19,777 nt of DNA from Cytauxzoon felis (GCA_020283715.1 JAIQCW010000005.1:1-19777); one strand, 5' to 3'; positions 1-12,169 are shown, numbered from the stretch's first letter. A program made the numbers and translations. Notes: generated by a model not told the origin, from the letters alone.

Positions 1-5
1 TCATT

Positions 6-158
6 TTCAATTTATATTGATTGAGATATCCTATCAAACATTGATTCCGTCACTTTAGACGTATCTCGCCGAGATTAGATTTATAACCTCATGTGGAACC
101 CATAAGCGATCTCCGGGAGCTGGAGGGGGAAATAAATAGAAAGGCACCACGCCTAGTG
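6..158 (+). repeat. PPEV element A', Y-core half-copy with long left flank
   Basis: Y-type half element: an ACCTCATGTGG end, GCGATCTCCGGGAG, a GGAGGGGGAAATAAATAG core and a terminal hairpin-like CACCACGCCTAGTGG. The AT-rich left flank (about 6-80) also aligns almost without gaps to 10379-10456, so this copy and the one at 10379 share a longer ancestral unit than the other copies. It probably lies in an intron of the minus-strand gene whose exon 2 ends at 529. Confidence 0.75.
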
Positions 159-190
159 GAATGTATAGTCATCATCCTTCATGCAGCTAT

Positions 191-470
191 CCACCTGAAG
201 TCCAATCCAACTCTTCTTCCACTTCCACCCGAGGTCGTCCTGCCGTCAGCTCTTCTAATTACCTCCCCGTAAACGGTAAAGCCACTCCCGGAGATCGTGG
301 CGAAGATGGAAATAGTGATTGGACCTCAAGTGGAACCCGTAGCTGATCTCAGGGAAGCGGAGGGGGAAGTAATTAGAAGAGCTGACGGCAGGAATGGACC
401 TCGGGTGGAGAGCTGTCTGCAAGACGAAGATAAGGTTGGATATGAGGTTATGGATTGGACATCGAGTGGA
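191..470 (+). repeat. PPEV element A, full X+Y copy
   Basis: Begins CCACCTGAAGTCCAATCC and ends GGACATCGAGTGG. In order: CTGCCGTCAGCTCTTC hairpin cassette, X core (TAAACGG, CACTCCCGGAGATCGTG), central GGACCTCAAGTGGAACCCG, Y core (GATCTCAGGGAAGCGGAG), inverted cassette GAAGAGCTGACGGCAG, then a second cassette GTCTGCAAGAC. The two CCGTCAGC/GCTGACGG cassettes are inverted copies, so the RNA could fold back. Open frames run through parts of it, but I read it as repeat lying in an intron, not as a gene. Confidence 0.85.
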
Positions 471-528
471 ATAGATGGGGATTAGACATGTAATATTATA
501 TTATATATATTGTTTTATGTATACAAAC

Positions 529-1123
529 CTGGTATATTATTTGTCATTGTATGTTGTAAATTGGGTGAGTTGGATTGATTGCGATGATATAGATTAGGAT
601 CGAAATAGGTGATATTATTACGATAGTTTTTAAGATATTCATCATAGAGTGGTATGATAGCTTTCATATATTGTATTTTATCATTAGGTTTATAATAGAT
701 CAATTGATCATTATAAGATTGTTTATTATATAGATTATTACTAAAGAAATAATTATTATCATCAATATGTGATGATTGTATATTATAATCATTATTATAT
801 TGATTTAATAATAATGGTAATGGTTGTTTATTAATACAATCTAAATTTGTAGGATAATTAATTTTTGATGATGTAATTCTATTAATATTAAAATTATTAT
901 TATTATCACCTAATGTTTCTTTAGTAAAATCATTCATTGATTTTATAATTTCACGATATGTTATATTGGATAAATATTTATTATTATTATCCTATAATAA
1001 GATTAATGATATGAATATGAAATGAAAATGAAAATAAACCTCTTTGTTATTATCATCAACTTGTTGTTGTAATTGTTGTTGATGATGTTGTAGTTGTTGT
1101 TGTTCAATATCTTTATGATCCAT
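529..1123 (-). CDS. Gln/Asn-rich hypothetical protein, 5' part
   Basis: I do not recognise this protein. Exon 1 is 1040-1123 (28 codons), starting at ATG and rich in Gln/His. A 48-base GT-AG intron (992-1039) follows, then exon 2 from 991 downward in the same phase. Exon 2 is very rich in Asn, Tyr, Ile and Ser with poly-Asn stretches; no signal peptide, membrane segment or known motif is visible. Read straight through, it stops at 515 (186 residues). However, CAG|GTTTGT at 523-531 matches the donor used by five other introns here, so I infer exon 2 ends at 529 and the gene continues past the left edge, with elements A and A' in the intron. It is transcribed away from the Rab gene. Existence is fairly sure; the 3' structure is not. 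Confidence 0.6.
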
Positions 1124-2019
1124 TTTATATATTTTATTTCAAGATAATAATATCAATTATCAAATTATTAATATAAATACATCAAAATATGATTTATTAT
1201 ATAATATAATCTAATAATTCTTTATAATTATTCATACAAAATAACAACATTACAATTAATAATACTTTAATAATTATATTAATATCAATAATAAATTAAA
1301 TTATAATATATATATACAATTAACATTATTAATTCATACTATATTCATTTAATATTTATCAACCTCTTTATAATAAGAGATTATTAGTTAATATACATTA
1401 ATTATAAATATATATAGAATACGAGACATGTAAAATAAGTACACGTCTACATTAACTGCATTGTAAATATAATATTATTATATATAATAGCTACTAAATA
1501 TACCAATATTTTTATATATGATTAATTATATATGTATGTATGTAATTATATCTAAACTAAATCTAATTATTATTATATAATATTATTATATATATATTAT
1601 AAATATATAATCATATTATATAATTTTTTATATTATTTTATAATCTGTCATGTATTATATAATTTATTTATAAATTATATACCAAATATCGATTTTTATC
1701 ATTTTATAATTTATACACTCTATTATTTATAAACTCTAATTGGATTCTTTTATAATTAATTATAACTTATAATAATCTATATATATATCTATAGATGCAA
1801 TTGAATTATTATATTAATTCATATATATGATTCCTTGTTGGGTATCATGTACCTATTATATATACCACCCCTAATCATAACCTATTCTAAATGTGTATAC
1901 ATAAAAATGCTATTCATTCTAATAACTTACTATAACACTAGTTATATCTCAATAGTTGATCATATTTAATCACTACTAACCATATCACATCCTCAACTCA
2001 CCATTAATCATAAATCAAA
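1124..2019. other. AT-rich divergent intergenic region
   Basis: Roughly 900 bases between two divergently transcribed genes, almost entirely A/T with many TATATA runs. It must hold the promoters of both genes, but no specific site can be picked out. I see no gene, tRNA or PPEV element in it. Confidence 0.7.
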
Positions 2020-3260
<1,241 letters not shown>

Positions 3261-3826
3261 TTTGTTACACTGTAAAATACATTTAATTTATGAATTGGTA
3301 GCCTGTAATCTGCTGTTTTTATTATAAAATTTGAGAGATTTGTCCTCAATTCATAGACTGTTTTAAGATTTAAAGTAAAATTAATAAAATAAATTGTTAT
3401 AAAGTGGGGTTTATGTGAATATTTAATTTTCACTTTATATTAATTTTAAATTTAATAAAATTGTATAATATTATCATTTATATCAAATCTATAATTTTTT
3501 ATGGTGTGAAATATAATAGATATGTATAAAATTAATGGGGTCATTATGAAAATTTTGTGGTGCTAACCCGATAATTGTGGTGCTAATAAAGTTATGAATT
3601 GAGAATATATAATTATGATACAATATAATATAATTTCAATTAGTATGTAATTATTTATAATGTTTCCAATACAAATCTATAATTTAATTAATTTTTAAAC
3701 AGATTAAATCACAATAATAATGGTTAGTATCCAATTGAATGATAGAATTGGATACATTTAGTAATGTTTACAGTAAATTATCATTAATTTACCATAAATA
3801 TTTATACTAATTTTTGTGTTTATAAA
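3261..3826. other. Intergenic region, no gene found, two hairpins
   Basis: AT-rich stretch between the Rab stop and the first FAINT-like codons. I searched for an exon with a signal peptide for the FAINT gene; every ATG gives a frame that stops within about 15 codons. The only structure seen is two hairpins near the right end (3727-3755 and 3773-3792). Confidence 0.6.
3727..3792. other. Tandem perfect hairpins upstream of FAINT frame
   Basis: GTATCCAATT (3727-3736) and AATTGGATAC (3746-3755) form a perfect 10-bp stem with a 9-base loop. GTAAATTA (3773-3780) and TAATTTAC (3785-3792) form a perfect 8-bp stem with a 4-base loop. They lie just before the FAINT-coding stretch. The role is unknown; chance is possible for the second in such AT-rich DNA. 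Confidence 0.5.
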
Positions 3827-5806
3827 GGTGCTAGTGATTATACATATTACAAGAGAGGGAATACATGGACGGAAGTAAGTATATCTAAAGGTCCTGAGGA
3901 ACCTGGAGTTGCTGATGAACTTAACAATGAATTTACTAATATCATCGATAAATACGAAGTTAAGCTTGAAAATACTGGGTCTTCATACAAAGCACGTCCT
4001 CAGAATCCCGGTACAATCACTGTTTCACCAGTAACTCAAGAAGGTGGTACTCAAACATATAAAGGTTTTAAACATAACATAAATAGTAAAGTTGTAAATC
4101 GTATGACTATACATGGACAGATAGTAGATATTCCAGATTTGCAGAGTGGTGGAACTATTACTGGTAAACAATTTGTATATGTATATTTTCACAATACGGA
4201 TACAAATTATGAGAGACCTTATTTAATATGTTTAACAGACAGTACTGTTAATACTAAAACGTGGTATGAACGTACGGGAACCGCAAGTACTGGATATACA
4301 TGGAACACTACTACCGATTTTGATAACGAAAATCCAGATACTATTAGCGTCGGATTTGAAAATAACCTAAATGGAATTAAAAGTAACCTTGGTACTGATA
4401 CAGGTTATACTCCGTTAGATTCTGTTGAAATTGATATAAGTACGGCACCTACTCAGGAAAATGCCGCTAATGGAGGTAAATATATGTCGGGAGGTATAAC
4501 AATTGAAGTGACGAAACAAGATGTTGGAACATGGAAGCGTTATAAACATTCCAATACTGATGGATTTACTCTTAAGAAGATAACCCACAGCGATAAGGAT
4601 ATGACTGGAACTGGACAAAACGCATTGACTGGTAATATGAATAAGCCAATTGGTTCTCAGGGTGCTATATATGTTTATTATGACGCGGGTGGCGCTAACT
4701 TACATCAGCCCAAAGTAATATGTATATCAACTGGCAATCCTGAAGATCCTACGAAGAATACCTGGTACGTGGCAGGTGCTAATGAAAGTAGTTGGGTTTT
4801 TCAGTCTAATGGTATAAATGGTAAGAGAAAAATAAGTGAGGTCACTGCATCAAACCTTACAACAGCTACACAAAATAGTAGACTTACCGTTGAAGGCTCC
4901 AATTATGTAATTAAATTAGACAAGAGACCTAACACTAATAATATTCGTTACAGAACTAAGGATAAAGATGTTACTGTTTCACAGGCACCTGGTACTAAAG
5001 TACCTTCAGGATATATAGCATATGAGCATCAAGTTTCAATTTCTGGTAGAAATAAAATTATACTTCAACACAATGGCAATAAGTTAAGAGAAGTTGAAGT
5101 AAATCAAACTCAGACTGTATCTAAAATCTTCGTATATTATAAACAGCCTGAAGATGATAAGCATGAGTTTCCATTAATTGTATGTGTTAAAAAAAGCGGT
5201 GGTTCACCGCCCCAGACATATTATAAGAGAGGGAATGAGTGGAAGGGCGACGACCAAGAACTTAATGAGATAGATCCAGATAACCCAGGCACTACTAATC
5301 TTCCTAAACTTCGAAGTAAACTTGAGGAACTCAAAGATAAATATGATATTAATATTGAACACACTAAGACTGATTCAGGTCAGAATACATATAGAGCAAG
5401 TGCTGATGGCCAAGAAATTATTGTTGCTGAAACTACTGATACAAATAAAGTACCAACTGGTTATATTAGATATGATCATAAACCCAAGAATATCGCTACA
5501 ACTCCTACATTCAAATTAGGTCTAGTTAGACATAACGACATTTTATTGAATGGAATAGAATATGGTCAACTAGTCACAGCAGTTTATGTGTATTATCATA
5601 CTAGTGATAATACTGAACATCAATTCCCATTAATTGTTTGTGTTAAGACAAATAGCGGTCAGACATATTATAAGAGAGGGAATACTTGGGATGGCAATGA
5701 TACTACACTTAATCAAATAGATCCAGAAAGTCCAGGTACTCAACTTACTACACTTGGAAATAAACTTGGTGAGGTTGAAGGGAAATTTGAGGTTAAACTT
5801 CATTAA
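3788..5806 (+). CDS. FAINT-repeat (DUF529) protein, apparently truncated
   Basis: Tandem FAINT-type domains, a large family of mostly secreted piroplasm proteins of poorly known function. The recurring unit is (I/V)YVYY...P.(I/V)CV...YYKRGN.W, then a Pro/Gly-rich linker and a helical stretch ending EVKL. Three complete units start near 4170, 4665 and 5125; a fourth starts near 5578 and breaks off after KFEVKLH at the stop. The frame is open from 3788, and FAINT sequence already appears at 3827, mid-domain (YYKRGNTW), well before the first in-frame ATG at 4103 (567 residues). So the N-terminus, including any signal peptide, is missing or on an exon I could not find, and the C-terminus is cut inside a domain. 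No PPEV element occurs here. The 3' end overlaps the kinase gene by 14 bases. It may be a gene fragment left by recombination, or an active gene with an unseen first exon. Confidence 0.75.
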   Translation, partial: FTINIYTNFCVYKGASDYTYYKRGNTWTEVSISKGPEEPGVADELNNEFTNIIDKYEVKLENTGSSYKARPQNPGTITVSPVTQEGGTQTYKGFKHNINSKVVNRMTIHGQIVDIPDLQSGGTITGKQFVYVYFHNTDTNYERPYLICLTDSTVNTKTWYERTGTASTGYTWNTTTDFDNENPDTISVGFENNLNGIKSNLGTDTGYTPLDSVEIDISTAPTQENAANGGKYMSGGITIEVTKQDVGTWKRYKHSNTDGFTLKKITHSDKDMTGTGQNALTGNMNKPIGSQGAIYVYYDAGGANLHQPKVICISTGNPEDPTKNTWYVAGANESSWVFQSNGINGKRKISEVTASNLTTATQNSRLTVEGSNYVIKLDKRPNTNNIRYRTKDKDVTVSQAPGTKVPSGYIAYEHQVSISGRNKIILQHNGNKLREVEVNQTQTVSKIFVYYKQPEDDKHEFPLIVCVKKSGGSPPQTYYKRGNEWKGDDQELNEIDPDNPGTTNLPKLRSKLEELKDKYDINIEHTKTDSGQNTYRASADGQEIIVAETTDTNKVPTGYIRYDHKPKNIATTPTFKLGLVRHNDILLNGIEYGQLVTAVYVYYHTSDNTEHQFPLIVCVKTNSGQTYYKRGNTWDGNDTTLNQIDPESPGTQLTTLGNKLGEVEGKFEVKLH

Positions 5807-7867
5807 GCCATTGATGTTTAAGAAGTGTTTTAGCTGTGCATCGTTCGTTTGGTGTAATCTTCAATATACAGGATATAAAATTTGTCAATTCATAAGCATC
5901 ATTCTCATTCAACTTGTACTTATTAATCAATACCGATTCCAATGGCCACCTCTTTATCCTGTTTATGTTCCATAACTTCAATACCTAAAAAAATTATTAT
6001 CAAATGACATCACAATTGTAACCATTGTCTTCTTCCAGTCTTCTCCACGTGAGGTTAGAACCTTCCCTTCCACTTGCCATGGTGGCTCTCTTATTTACTT
6101 CCCCCTCCGCTTCCCTGAGATCAGCTGCGGGTAGTCCACTTGAGGTTGCATCACTACCCTATTCACTGCCACGATCTCCGGGAGTGGCTTTACTCTTTAG
6201 AGATAAGTAAATAGAAGAGCTGACGGCAGGACGACAAGAGTTGGATTGGATCTCAGGTTTACCTCTAACTATATTCATTGTGCAACAAACCTTGGTTCTT
6301 TTTCCTTCGTCTAGCATTCGTTTAGGTATTGGTCCGAGTAACTCGACAATCTATAACGATGTTTCATCATTATATATAATAAGCTTACCAATTGTAGATG
6401 ATTAAGATCTCTTTCATTTGAGTTGTTCCCTCTTGGATCGAATAGATAGTCTCCTGTGACTAGTTCGAATACTGTACATGCTAATGACCATAAATCTGCA
6501 CTCTGACCGTAGCCACACTTTAGAATTGTTTCAGGTGCTCTATATTGTCTTGTTTGTATCTCTTCTGTAAAATGTTTATTTGTCCAACATGCGTTTCCTA
6601 AATCGCATATTTTAAATTTGGCATCACTACGTGTAAATACATCTATATACGCTGGCTTTATTTTAATTTTACCCTCCATTGTCCCCACAACAACATGGGG
6701 TTTTATAACTTTATCCCCGACAAAATTCTTAATACCGATGCTACTTATGACATATGGGTGATATAATGAAGCATCTAGTGTCTGTTTGGATTTATGTAAG
6801 AGTTTATTCATGCAATGGAATGGTATATGATGGTACGGTCTTTTATATAGTGTATCTTGTATAGCATTTAAGTCATTATATGTTGTTAATGTTGATGGAT
6901 CACTTAAACTTGGTCTAATGGTATTTTTAACATATGGTACATTCATATCTACATTACTTTCCCCCATAATAAGTGGTGTACATTTAGATAACGGGGATGT
7001 TACTAGAATATTTTCGGGCTTAAGATCAGTATGTATAATATTACAAGTGGTATGTAGATAATCTAATCCTATTAATATATCTTTGGTAATTTTACGTACT
7101 AAATTTAATGGTACACCCTGAAATTTATATAACTTTATCAAAGTTAATAAATTTGGCCCCATAACTTCAAATACTACACATACATGTTCACCATTTGGAC
7201 CCTTGATTATAAAATGATCCAAATATGATACCACATTAGATGCCCCATATTCATGGGTTTTATTATCCCCACATTTAACTTTATTTAATAATGAAATTTC
7301 ATCATAAACAGCTTCAGTATGTATAGGAGCACTTCGTTGTATTTTTATAGCGACAAAAGTTGGTGGTTTACAATCTAATTTTGCAGCTAACCAAACTGTA
7401 GAAAAATAACCCCATCCTAATTTAGCCTCTATACGATAAATACCATTATATACATCACCTATATTTACAGGATGATAACCACCCGGCACATATCCCTTGG
7501 ATTCTTCACTATCACTACAATCGAAATTATCGCTATAATCCCCATCATGAAGAATAGATGAAGTTGGAGTGGAGGAAGAAGAGATCATATCATCTGCAAA
7601 CACATCTTTATACTTGGTCTGTTTACTATACTCTGTAAAATCTCCATCATCCTCACTTGTAGTATCACTACTCTCATCTTCATCAAATATATCCTCTTCT
7701 TCCTCATTCATATATCCTTCATGATTTACTACAGTGAATTCCTCTCCATCGGAAGTAATACTTATACCAGAAGACGAAGTACATTCTGTAGTAGCATCAT
7801 TAAGACTAGTACCCCTCAATGTAGTAATCAACTCGTCAACCAACCCGTCATTTTGAGGGTCATTCAT
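5793..7867 (-). CDS. SRPK-type serine/threonine protein kinase
   Basis: Kinase of the SR-protein kinase family, expected to phosphorylate Arg/Ser-rich splicing factors. Exons: 6389-7867, 6291-6350 (20 codons) and 5793-5984, all joined in phase 0; 576 residues. The ATG at 7867 is the first in frame. The N-terminal ~110 residues are acidic and Ser-rich. Motifs: Gly loop LGWGYFSTVW (160-169), VAIK lysine near 175, HTDLKPEN (279-286), DLG in place of DFG (422-424), QYRAPE (441-446), final HQWL. An SRPK-like spacer of about 130 residues separates the catalytic loop from DLG. The middle exon supplies IVELLGPIPKR, conserved in SRPKs. Intron 1 is 38 bases; intron 2 (5985-6290) carries a PPEV element and has a GTTTGT donor. 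It is divergent from the HSP90 gene. Confidence 0.93.
6045..6260 (-). repeat. PPEV element C, full copy in the kinase intron
   Basis: Plus strand reads Y-inverse then X-inverse: CCACGTGAGGTT end, cassette CCACTTGCCATGGTGG, CCCTGAGATCAGC, CCACTTGAGGTT centre, CCACGATCTCCGGGAGTGG, CTCTTTAGAGA palindrome, GAAGAGCTGACGGCAGG and GGATCTCAGG end. It is in sense orientation (X then Y) relative to the kinase transcript. The centre has three bases between TGGA and CCCG (the +2 subtype). Confidence 0.85.
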
Positions 7868-8305
7868 ATCCAACACACGTGAAGGATGTAAAATTAAACG
7901 AATATATAAATTTAACTATTAAATTGATACATATTATAGAAATTTGATACAATCACATGAAAAATACAATTTTATTACTTCATTATAATTTTATTTAGTC
8001 CGACCTCTGACATCAATCCTAGGAATACACAGTTGTGTCAAAAAAAAAATCGCGAATATATATTACATGAATAAACTATATACAACATATTACAAATAAT
8101 TTACTTTAAAACAATAATCATACTTCAACAATGGTATACTTCATCTATCAATTTCAATGCTTAGACAGATCCCCACGTATAGACTTCATATCATTTATAT
8201 TTTGACACTAGATGACAACAACCTGCAGTAGTTGAGTATTTATATACACATATTTAAATTATTTCACTTGAGATGGTTTAATTACTTGGATTATCGTTAT
8301 TTATC
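7868..8305. other. Divergent intergenic region, kinase and HSP90 promoters
   Basis: About 440 bases between two start codons pointing away from each other, so it should contain both promoters. Visible: a run of about ten A residues at 8040-8049 followed by TCGCGA, and AT-rich tracts. No motif can be assigned and no repeat element is present. Confidence 0.6.
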
Positions 8306-11300
8306 ATGGAATCCTTACCATTGGTGAATACGGCGTGTAGGATACTCAAGATATTTAGTATTAAATGTATATTGTCATCGCTAATTATAATCTTTTGTGG
8401 TCAATCTGACTGTTGGAAGGGAACATTTCCCTACTCATCGCATTTAAACATCGATAAGACACCATTTAACGTTCCTTACAATAAGAATGTTAAGCCTTGT
8501 AACATATTCGTCCGTGATTTTAAGACGCATGCATTTGAAGGACTCAGTGATAAAGTTTTGGATTTTAAAAATGTGATAAAGGATAAATTGGGGTTGTCTA
8601 ATGAGATGTCTAAGGTGGATAAGGGTGAAGTAACCCCTTATAATCCATCTGAGTATGATTTATCAGCATCTGGTAACGCTACAAATGTTAATGTCACTGA
8701 AGAAACTACATACCCATTTCAAGCGGAAGTTAGTCGTGTCATGGATATCATTGTCAATTCATTATATACCGATCGCGATATTTTCTTACGTGAACTTGTC
8801 TCAAACGCCGCTGACGCGTTGGATAAGAGAAGAATTAAAGCCGATCCTGAGGAGAAGATTTCTAAAGAAGCTTTCGGTGGTATACGTATTCGACCAGATA
8901 AATCTACCAATACACTCATCATTGAAGATGACGGTATCGGTATGACCATGGATGAACTAAAGAATAATCTCGGAACAATTGCCGAATCCGGCACCGCCAA
9001 ATTTTTAAAACAGGTTTGTTAATGTTTAAGAATACATTGAAATTTATACCACAACTTACACCCGAGGTCCAATACATCTGAGGTTACATTCCTGCCGTCA
9101 GCTTATCTATTTACTTCCCCCTTCGCTTCCCTGTGATCAGTTGTGGGTTCCACTTGAGGTCCAATACTCACTACTTTCTTTACCGCCACGATCTCCGGGA
9201 GTGGCTCTACTCTTTAGAGATAGGTAATTAGAAGAGCTCCATGCAATGGGAAACGAATGTAGACTGGAAGAGAATTGGATTGGACATCGGGTGGAATGTA
9301 TAACATTAATTTATATTGTTTTCATTTATATTTTTTTATATAGTTGGAATCTGGTAAGGATGAGTCGAATTTAATTGGTCAGTTTGGTGTTGGATTTTAT
9401 TCGGCATTTTTGGTTGCTGATAAGGTTGAGGTATTTTCAAGATCTTATGGTAATGAGGGTGGGGCTATATATCGTTGGAAATCTGATACAAAGGGTACTT
9501 TTAGTATAGGTCAAGTTGATGATGAAGCTGTTAATAAAGATTTTATGCCATGTGGTACAAGAATTGTATTACATTTAAAACCAGAATGTGATGATTATCT
9601 TGAAGACTATAAACTTAAAGAATTATTACGTAAATATTCAGAATTTATTAGATTCCCCATACAGGTATATTGAATTATGGGGATTTTTAACAACGACTGG
9701 AAATGATTAAACATAAATTATGAATAACATTGTTGTTCCTTGAATGAACCCACAAGGAAGCCTATGTTTATTTTGATTTTATTTTCTTAAATGATCCAGT
9801 TATTTACCCCATAACATTATTTATTTAATAATTTTAGGTATGGGTAGAAAAGGTAGAATATGAACGTGTACCCGATGAAAGTACCGCAGTAGAAGGTAAA
9901 CCTGGTCGTTACAAAACCGTAACAAAAAAACGACATGAATGGGAAATCGTTAATACACAAATGCCCATCTGGAGAAGAAATCAATCCGATATACGACCAG
10001 AAGATTATGTCTCATTCTATAAATCCACCTTCAAGGTTTGTTGACATGAATGAACATAGTGAACACTCTACCTGATGTACAATCCTCGTCCCCTTCCACT
10101 TCCACCTGAGGTCCATCTTTTCCATTGCATGGAGCTCTTCCATTTACTTCCCCCTCCGCTTCCCTGAGATCAGCTACGGGTTCCACTTGAGGTCTCCACT
10201 CGAGGTCAATTATTAGTAATTTCACATGTCTAATTTCATGTCCAAATTTTGAAGGAATTTCATCATTTCTGTGGAAACTACTGAAGATAACTCAATAAAT
10301 ATTGGATGAATCATAAATGTCAATACCTCATTGAAAAGGAATTTGATGATTCTATTGAATTTACTAATCCTAATTTAATTCCAATTTATATTCATTGAGA
10401 TGTCCCTTCAAACATAGATCCCGTCACTTTAACCTTATCTCGACGAGATTAGTAATTAACCTCAAGTGGAACCTGGAAGCGATCTACGGGAGCGAAGGGG
10501 GAAATAAATAGAGAAGCTGTCTGCAAGATGAGTGGAACAGAGGTGGATTGGACATCATGTCTTGTACTCATTATTTTCGTTTGAGTTTTAATATATGATT
10601 AATGTGTATATTGAATTATAGGCATATGATGATCCACTATCGTATATTCATTTTAAAGTGGAGGGTCAGGTTGAATTTAGTTGTTTATTATTTGTTCCTG
10701 GTTCATTACCTTGGGAGTTATCTCGTAACATGTTTGATGAGGAATCTCGTGGTATACGTTTATATGTTAAGCGTGTATTTATTAATGATAAATTTTCTGA
10801 AGCGGTTCCACGATGGTTAACATTTGTTAGAGGTGTAGTTGATAGTGATGAATTATCATTAAATGTTGGTCGTGAATATTTACAAAAATCTAAAGCTCTT
10901 ACAGTTATTAATAAGAGGATAGCTACAAAAGCTATTGATATGTTAAAGAATATGAAATCATCAAGTCCAGAGAGATTTTTAAAATTTACAGATAATTTTG
11001 GTAAATATATAAAGATTGGTGTTGTTGAAGATCGTGAAAATCAACAAGATCTTGCATCATTAGTATCATTTTATTCAACAAATTCAGATACTACTAAGGT
11101 TACATTAGATGAATATATTGATAGGATGAAACCAAATCAACCAGCAATATATTTTTTAACTGCTGATAGTATATCATCTGCAAAAAATTCTCCATCATTA
11201 GAGAGATTAAAATTATTAAATTATGAGGTATTATATGCATTAGAACCTATTGATGAATTTTGTTTATCATCATTAGCTGCTTCTAAATATAAAAATATAC

Positions 11301-11878
11301 TTATATTAGATGTTAATAAATCAGATTTAAAATTAGATGATGTTAATAATACATCTAATAATACTATTACTAATAGTAATTCTACATCTAATGATGATAA
11401 TACATTAATACCATCATCTGATCCTATAGAATTTGAATCATTATGTGGATGGCTTAAAGGATTATTTCATGATCGTTTACATGATGTTAAAGTCAGTACA
11501 AGATTAATAGAATCACCAGCACTTCTAGTACAAACAGATTTTGGTCTTTCACCATCTATGCAAAAATATATGAAACAACAAGCTACATCAGCTGGTATGT
11601 CTGATACAGAATTATTTGGTACATCAATGGTAAGTAAACCAGTATTAGAAATTAATACATCACATCCAATCATTAAACATCTAAATGATATGGTCAAAAA
11701 TGATAAATTATCCAATGTACCAAGAGATATGGCAAAACAATTACTAGACGTAGTATCAATTCAAGGAGGTTATACCATCGAAGACCCAAGCATCTTCGCC
11801 AAAGGTGTACTCTCACTCATGCAAAGAGAAGCTTCCAACTACTTCAAAACCGAAATCACCAATAATAACACAAACTAA
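8306..11878 (+). CDS. Organellar HSP90 chaperone, probably apicoplast
   Basis: ATP-dependent chaperone. Exons: 8306-9013, 9344-9664, 9838-10035, 10622-11878, all phase 0; 827 residues. A hydrophobic segment (about 13-31) looks like a signal peptide or anchor; a basic, unconserved stretch to about 130 could be a transit peptide. ATPase motifs: LRELVSNAADALDK (161-174), DDGIGMT, LGTIAESGT, GQFGVGFYSAF (248-258). Middle domain: DPLSYIHFKVEG and LNVGREYLQ with the catalytic Arg. The C-terminal half (PAIYFLTADSISSAKNSP, YEVLYALEPIDEF) resembles plant plastid HSP90 more than GRP94. It ends NNNTN, with neither KDEL (ER) nor MEEVD (cytosol). Apicoplast location is therefore inferred; a mitochondrial or secretory location is not excluded. 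Introns 1 (330 bases) and 3 (586 bases) hold PPEV elements; intron 2 (173 bases) does not. An Asn/Ser-rich low-complexity insert lies at about 11340-11415. Confidence 0.93.
9059..9294 (-). repeat. PPEV element D, full copy in HSP90 intron 1
   Basis: Plus strand: CACCCGAGGTCCAAT end, extra TCTGAGGTTAC, CTGCCGTCAGCT cassette, inverse Y core, centre TTCCACTTGAGGTCCAAT, inverse X core CACGATCTCCGGGAGTG, CTCTTTAGAGA, then AGCTCCATGCAATGG (hairpin CCAT-GCA-ATGG) and the end GGACATCGGGTGG. It is antisense relative to HSP90. The short-centre subtype. Confidence 0.85.
10070..10210 (-). repeat. PPEV element E1, Y-core half-copy in HSP90 intron 3
   Basis: CCACCTGAGGTCCATC end, cassette TCCATTGCATGGAGCTC (stem CCAT/ATGG), inverse Y core (CTTCCCTGAGATCAGC), GGGTTCCACTTGAGGTC, then a second CCACTCGAGGTC. 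No X core. It shares the 586-base intron with E2 in the opposite orientation. Confidence 0.8.
10379..10556 (+). repeat. PPEV element E2, Y-core half-copy with long flank
   Basis: Aligns almost ungapped with 6-158: an AT-rich flank containing CCGTCACTTTA and the near-palindrome TCTCGACGAGA, then ACCTCAAGTGGAACC, a diverged Y core, GAAGCTGTCTGCAAGATG cassette and GGACATCATG end. It is the second element in HSP90 intron 3. Confidence 0.78.
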
Positions 11879-11925
11879 TCTCTTAATATAACACAACCAA
11901 GTACAATCCGCCTTGTCTTCCACTT

Positions 11926-12169
11926 CTACCTGAGGTTACAGCCTTATCTTCATCCTGCCGTCAGCTCTTCTAATTACCTATCTCTAAAGAGTAGAGCCAC
12001 TCCCGGAGATCGTGGCGATAGTAATGATTGGACCTCAAGTGGAACCCGTAGCTGATCTCAGGGAAGCGGAGGGGGAAGTAAATAAGAGAGCTGTCTGCAA
12101 GACGAAGATAAGGCTGTAACCTCAGGTGGAGGGTGAAGAAGAGTTGTTGTGTATTAGACTCGAGTTGTG
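11926..12169 (+). repeat. PPEV element F, full copy just after HSP90
   Basis: Starts 48 bases after the HSP90 stop, so it probably lies in the 3' UTR. CTACCTGAGGTTACA end, CTGCCGTCAGCTCTTC cassette, X core with CTCTAAAGAG, short centre GGACCTCAAGTGGAACCCG, Y core, AGCTGTCTGCAAGACG cassette, TGTAACCTCAGGTGG end (about 12128), and a further degenerate end to 12169. Confidence 0.85.

Noticed and set aside
161..485. Two short plus-strand open frames (61 and 62 codons)
   Set aside because: They are the X and Y arms of a PPEV element read in different frames; the same peptides recur in other copies.
1124..2019. tRNA or other structured RNA gene in the AT-rich intergenic region
   Set aside because: No cloverleaf or box A/B-like sequence could be made out by eye.
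6025..6210. 61-codon frame in the kinase intron
   Set aside because: It is the inverse reading of a PPEV element lying between confirmed kinase exons.
8306..8420. HSP90 as ER-resident GRP94
   Set aside because: The leader would allow it, but the C-terminus lacks KDEL and the C-terminal half is plastid-like.
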